Positions 62,128 through 64,000 of a DNA stretch of 64,000 nt are shown piece by piece. The position numbers and the translations under genes are program-made. Numbering within the stretch: the stretch's first letter is position 1; each line of letters starts with the position of its first letter. The notes under the pieces are model-generated. The model saw only the letters and a list, made by a program, of their open reading frames with translations. It was not told the DNA's origin and made no database searches. Source of the DNA: Chrysogorgia sp. JL179-B06 (Eukaryota; Cnidaria; Anthozoa; Scleralcyonacea; Chrysogorgiidae). The DNA is taken from the NCBI GenBank assembly GCA_035772405.1, contig JAYKKM010000450.1, forward strand, positions 3,960,001 to 4,024,000, read 5' to 3'.

Positions 62128-63397
62128 GGTCCAGACAGAGAGAATGTTGTTTACCTTTTTTAGCTTGTTTTGGTGAACGTTCTGAAAAAAAAACAAATAA
62201 GGTATGTCACAGTGCACTTCCTTTCAGACTGCAGAGACTCTCGGGACCTGTTCTCGTGTTCCTCGAAGTACAGGGCCGTATCTCTGAAGTTATAACCGGC
62301 TCGAAGTACCGGGAAGTATCTCTGAAGTTCTAACCGGCTCGAAGTACCGGGATGTAACTCTGAAGTTATAACCGGCTCGAAGTACCGGGACGTATCTCTG
62401 AAGTTATAACCGGCTCGAAGTACCGGGACGTATCTCTGAAGTTATAACCGGCTCGAAGTACCGGGCCGTGTCTCTGAAGTTATAAATGAAGTTATGTCAC
62501 TGTGATTAATCGTAGCAAGGGGCATTCGCGAAAAAATGTCCCACTATCAATGTACTGGATAAGAAATCTTTTTTCGCCACAATTTTTCCACGAATTAACC
62601 TAAATTGGGTGCCTAGTTTTCTTCCCTTGTATTAAAGGGGAACTGTAGCCAAAAAACAAATTACTTTAAAATAAAAGGCCTTTTAGTATAATGTTTAGAA
62701 ATGTTAATAGTTTTACGATATCTGCTCTTGTACTCGAGAAATAACGTTTTCATTCTCGTATTTTATGCTTCTGGACGCTGCCATTTTAGAGTTTGCTCGA
62801 CGGCTCAGACTCGATGTTCAGCGGGTAGTCTCTTGACGTCATTGAGTGCTTGTCTTTTGTTTTAGCACTCAAGTGCTAGTACTCAAGATGTTAGTGCAGT
62901 GCTCTGACCACTGAGCTACGGAGGCCGTTGTCGAGAGCCTAGTCACGAGTTCTATATATATATATAGTGGTGGTAATGCCGGGAGAAGAATTTAGTATAT
63001 TATCATCGCGATCCTGTGATGCTAGTGCAGTGCTCTGGCCACTGAGTTACGGAGGCCGTTGCCGAGAGCCTAGTACCGAGTTTTGTATATCATGTTGCTA
63101 AATAAGCTTATATAGTCCGAATGCGCTTGTTTCTTCCACACTGATTTGATATGAACAATCAATATCATTTTTTCTTCAATATCATATTACTTCTTATTAC
63201 TTCTCGTAGTGTTTAGATTAAGCCATTTATAAAGTTGAAGAACTTTACCAAGAACTTTACCTCTGAATGCTAAAATCTTTATACCATGTGGAAGAAGCGC
63301 GGTGTCGTCAACATCGCTTTCTTTGAGGACGCTGATTGTTGAAGACGCCTCCACTTCCTTCCCGTCTGACGCTCGTACGAAAAATACTACGGTTAGC
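60192..63397 (-). CDS. Hedgling: Hedgling (gene B), 3' five exons; tandem paralogue of gene A
   Basis: Exons 63397-63261, (optional 62181-62155), 62016-61911, 61194-60939, 60527-60192; phases match gene A. Encodes the membrane-proximal segment LTVVFFVRASDGKEVEAS, TISVLKESDVDDTALLP; the helix GAIAGVAVAVIVISLVVIAI; a tail FSIQGRAVLSRTTSS, MNNRTFSEIYEESDDVP, KELEDGAFMVDNPQLA, REYMKE; and an SH2 domain. Exons of 137, 106 and 336 bases equal those of gene A. The 5' part lies beyond position 64000. Confidence 0.9.
60561..60735. repeat. Dispersed repeat with hammerhead-like core (family 2), second locus
   Basis: GAGACACTAGATTGGAGTGT then CGAAACGTTGGGTCATGGAC, with a truncated inverted partner at 60561-60600. 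Occupies the intron just upstream of gene B's SH2 exon, equivalent to 11655-11912 beside gene A's SH2 tail 2. Confidence 0.75.
60939..61194 (-). CDS. Hedgling: Gene B cytoplasmic tail exon
   Basis: 256 bases, phase 2 to 0. Tyrosines lie in EIYEESDD and REYMKE; the acidic YEES context resembles preferred Src-type SH2 targets. Confidence 0.9.
61497..61717 (-). mobile_element. tRNA-derived SINE (family 2), gene B intron
   Basis: Slightly deleted copy of the family at 24975: A-box TGGTCTAGTGGTTACCA, B-box GGTTCAAATCC, body shortened before GTTCACCTAAGAGTGATAAA. Confidence 0.85.
61911..62016 (-). CDS. Hedgling: Gene B transmembrane exon
   Basis: 106 bases, phase 1 to 2: NADKISTG, GVAVAVIVISLVVIAICILV, IRG. 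Same length and phases as gene A 18161-18266. Confidence 0.93.
62155..62181 (-). CDS. Hedgling: Gene B candidate 27-nt microexon
   Basis: A poly-T-AG acceptor and a GTAAAC donor bound 27 bases, phase 1 to 1, encoding ERSPKQAKK before the helix. Skipping it also keeps the frame. No equivalent was seen in gene A. Confidence 0.4.
62215..62485. repeat. 38-bp minisatellite, about 6 copies
   Basis: Units of TCGAAGTACCGGGACGTATC and TCTGAAGTTATAACCGGC in a gene B intron. Confidence 0.92.
62685..62865. mobile_element. One-armed copy of the palindromic element of 36862-37190
   Basis: Shares AATGTTTAGAAATGTTAATA, GCTCTTGTACTCGAGAAATA and GTTTGCTCGACGGCTC with it, then stops at TTGACGTCATTGAGT. Confidence 0.75.
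62877..63065 (-). mobile_element. Two tRNA-like fragments (GGCCTCCGTAGCTCAGTGG)
   Basis: Minus-strand A-box-like GTAGCTCAGTGGTCAGAGC (62902-62927) and a second copy near 63035-63060. No B-box found nearby, so truncated SINE heads. Confidence 0.55.
63261..63397 (-). CDS. Hedgling: Gene B membrane-proximal exon
   Basis: 137 bases, phase 2 to 1, paralogue of gene A exon 33. LTVVF(F/I)V and (S/A)ISVLK blocks are shared; the loop between differs. Confidence 0.9.
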
Positions 63398-63479
63398 CTA
63401 AATGAAATGAACAACAACCAATGGTAAAGACGTCCTAAAATAATGGCTGGGGGCAAAGCTCGACGGACAAATTCTTGGA

Positions 63480-64000
63480 TGTCTAAAAGATACTAAATTT
63501 ATGCTAATTTCTGCTCATCTACAGGATTATTTAGGCTAAATTTTCATATTTCAAGCTTATTTCGACAAGTTAAAAATGGCCGAAAATCGTCAAAACGTTA
63601 AGGTTAACACCTTTACTTTTTGGCCACATTTTTGGACGTCAAAAAATGACTAAATTTACGCTAGTTTCTGCTCATATTAATATCTACGGCATTATTTAGG
63701 CTAAATTTTCATATTTCAAGCTTATTTCGACAAGTTAGAAATGGTCGAAAATCGTCAAAAAGTTAAGGTGTTAACACCAGGTGTTAACACAAGGTGTTAA
63801 CACCTTTACTTTTTGGCCAAATTTTTGGACGTCAAAAAATGACTAAATTTACGCTAGTTTCTGCTCATATTAATATCTACGGCATTATTTAGGCTAAATT
63901 TTCATATTTTAAGCTTATTTAGTCAAGTTAAAAATGGTCGAAAATCGTCAAAAAGCTAAGGTGTTAACCTTTTTGGCCAAATTTGGCTATTTTTGCCAAA
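63480..64000. repeat. About 180-bp tandem repeat, three copies, running off right edge
   Basis: Each unit has TTTAGGCTAAATTTTCATAT, GAAAATCGTCAAAA and TTTTTGGCCAAATTTTTGGA, with a variable GGTGTTAACACC palindrome. Gene B intron. Confidence 0.9.

Overview
This is eukaryotic, animal-type DNA: AT-rich, with intron-rich genes that follow GT-AG splice rules, tRNA- and 5S-derived SINE-like repeats, hAT-type MITEs, LINE reverse-transcriptase remnants and abundant micro- and minisatellites. The central gene is a Hedgling (a hedgehog N-terminal domain fused to a cadherin receptor). That family is known from sponges and cnidarians and absent from bilaterians, so the source is probably a non-bilaterian animal. 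I cannot decide between sponge and cnidarian from the sequence alone. Layout from left to right: (1) 1-4420, minus strand: the 5' six coding exons of DNAJC2 (zuotin/MPP11), running off the left edge. (2) 4421-4873: a head-to-head promoter with two CCAAT motifs in opposite orientation. (3) 4874-9402, plus strand: a complete five-exon LAP2/thymopoietin (TMPO)-like gene with LEM-like domain, LEM domain and a C-terminal membrane anchor. (4) 11189-12324, minus strand: a second cytoplasmic tail plus SH2 exon pair. (5) 15280-49568, minus strand: a Hedgling gene (gene A) of 36 coding exons whose splice phases all agree. (6) 49569-60191: about 10.6 kb of repeat-rich intergenic DNA. (7) 60192 to beyond 63397, minus strand: the 3' end of a tandem Hedgling paralogue (gene B), whose 5' part lies outside the window. 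Gene A encodes, in order: signal peptide, hedge domain, VWA domain, an unassigned beta-rich segment, about 21 cadherin repeats, two Ig domains, two EGF-like domains, a juxtamembrane region with a furin-like RKRR site, one transmembrane helix, a short tyrosine-containing tail, and an SH2 domain. The sum is about 3,482 residues once three isolated one-base insertions are discounted. The cell surface part looks adhesive and ligand-like; the tail would read phosphotyrosine. Gene A appears to carry two alternative tail/SH2 cassettes (16705-15280 and 12324-11189) that join the membrane exon in the same phase, and gene B repeats the same 3' exon structure with identical exon lengths (137, 106 and 336 bases). 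Other signals: the hedge domain has lost two of the three residues that bind zinc in hedgehogs, and several repeat families share a CUGANGA-hairpin-GAAAC core resembling hammerhead ribozymes.
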